Below, piece after piece: positions 54,086 to 54,962 of a stretch of DNA of 54,962 bases. Each line of letters begins with the position of its first letter. The stretch's first letter is position 1. Source of the stretch: Nemertoderma westbladi (taxonomy: Eukaryota > Xenacoelomorpha > Nemertodermatida > Nemertodermatidae); NCBI GenBank assembly GCA_032718475.1, contig JAUCBJ010008972.1:1-54962 (forward strand). The letters run 5' to 3'. The position numbers and the translations under genes were made by a program. The notes beneath the pieces were generated by a model. The model saw only the letters and a list, made by a program, of their open reading frames with translations, was not told the origin of the DNA and made no database searches.

Positions 54086-54908
54086 AATCCAAGATTCACA
54101 GCCATACAGAAGAGCACTTGTTACACCAGCCCTCAGAACTTGGAGTTTTACACTTATTGGAGCCATAGTATGCTTAGACAAGAATGAATGATACTTTAAA
54201 ACGTGCTTTGATTTATCTTTTAAGTGCAGGTTAATAACATCTGAAATTCTCCCAGACTGAGCAATCGGAGAACCCAAGTAAACATAATGTAAACAGTTAT
54301 TAATTGTAAGGCTGCTATCAATTACTATAGGATTTAGATCATCGGCTACACCACCTATAACCATAAATTTAGTCTTTTTCTGGTTTATTCTTAGTCCAAA
54401 TTCATTACAAAACTGCACTAGCGCCGTTAGCTTCTGAATACATTTAGGCCGAGACGTGGCTAATATTGCAGAGTCATCGACTAATAACAGTGCATGAAGG
54501 GCATTCAAAAAACCATCTGGGCCGAGAGACTTCAAGAGTTTTATTAGTGGGTTAACATACAGAGTAAATAAGTGTAAGCTGGATGGCCCACCCTGCAAAA
54601 CTCCAACAGATATGAGGGACGTTTCATCTCCAATACACCCATAGGACAACCTATACAACTCCCGTAAGGCATTTAACATCCGCGTACCGCATCCCATATC
54701 ATGCAGCAGATCAATAAGCTTCTTCCTGTTGACGGTATCAAATGCGGCTGAGAAATCAACAAAAACAATGAAGAGCTTTTGCTTTGTAAATTTCGAATAA
54801 TTGATAATTAGTTGTAAAGTTGTTATTTGTTCTAAGCAGCCTCTATGCTTCTGTGCACCTGCCTGCTCCTTGTCTGGATTAGCCCATAGACGGATCCGGG
54901 AGTGTAAC
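54086..54908 (-). pseudogene. LINE reverse transcriptase
   Basis: Open from the right edge. EQAGAQKHRGCLEQITTLQL, then FVDFSAAFDTVNRKKL (first catalytic Asp), GVLQGGPSSLHLF, the active site HALLLVDDSAILA (L-V-D-D in place of Y-A-D-D, a form found in one animal LINE group), NQKKTKFMVIGG, YVYLGSPIA and LLYGCESW. The domain is interrupted after CESWIGDW by the inserted fragment. At 54,909 an LTR begins and cuts off the 5' part. Confidence 0.82.
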
Positions 54909-54962
54909 TGTTCGCGCTTTCAGACCTTTGGCAGTTTAACCCACCAAATTAAGATGTCTTCT
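54909..54962 (-). repeat. Start of another BEL-family LTR, cut by window end
   Basis: TGTTCGCGCTTTCAGACCTT, then GGCAGTTTAACC and AAGATGTCTTCT, match the first 54 bases of the intact LTR (TGTTTGCGCTTTTGAAGACC...) with a few changes. It starts with TG exactly where the LINE reading stops. Same orientation as the intact element. Confidence 0.75.

Overview
The window looks like nuclear DNA of an invertebrate animal. Two single-copy metazoan genes, GNB1L and an MMACHC-type cobalamin protein, sit in a sea of animal-type retrotransposons (Ty3/gypsy, BEL/Pao, several LINE families), DNA transposons and satellite arrays. The sequence does not tell me the species. There is no bacterial operon, CRISPR array or phage.

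Layout. 1-4.24 kb: nested wreckage on the minus strand (LINE 3' end, RNase D-like exonuclease pseudogene, BEL/Pao integrase fragment, RTE-type LINE). 4.76-8.09 kb: a decayed Ty3/gypsy element cut off inside its integrase by a satellite. 8.09-14.0 kb: a 57-bp satellite with higher-order repeats; it continues at 26.3-27.3, 29.0-30.5 and 31.75-31.9 kb, the gaps being retroelement insertions. 14,000-26,311: a complete LTR element of BEL/Pao type (minus strand) with two 1,169-bp LTRs that differ at about four positions by eye and a 5-bp target duplication (AAGTT); its ORF has lost the reverse transcriptase in frame and it has no integrase. 27.3-29.0 and 30.6-31.7 kb: two LINEs inserted in the satellite. 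32,656-33,668: an inverted-repeat DNA transposon with a 6-bp duplication, possibly IS3EU. 34.56-35.2 kb: a 68-bp minisatellite.

35.7-41.7 kb is the only region with clearly intact host-type genes, both on the plus strand and both uninterrupted ORFs. GNB1L (35,744-36,733) is a WD40 protein. The gene at 40,144-41,733 encodes an MMACHC (CblC) domain fused in one reading frame to a complete aldo-keto reductase domain with its catalytic tetrad, which is the most novel thing here. Between them lie a long palindromic foldback repeat and an RTE-type LINE 3' fragment.

41.9-47.5 kb is an 18-bp satellite with a regularly recurring spacer block; 48.4-49.3 kb is a 22-bp palindromic satellite; 49.3-52.4 kb holds diverged LTRs related to the BEL element and a tRNA-like sequence; 52.8-54.9 kb is a nested pair of LINE fragments; and another LTR of the BEL family begins at 54,909. 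All similarity calls are from reading translations by eye; no database search was possible.
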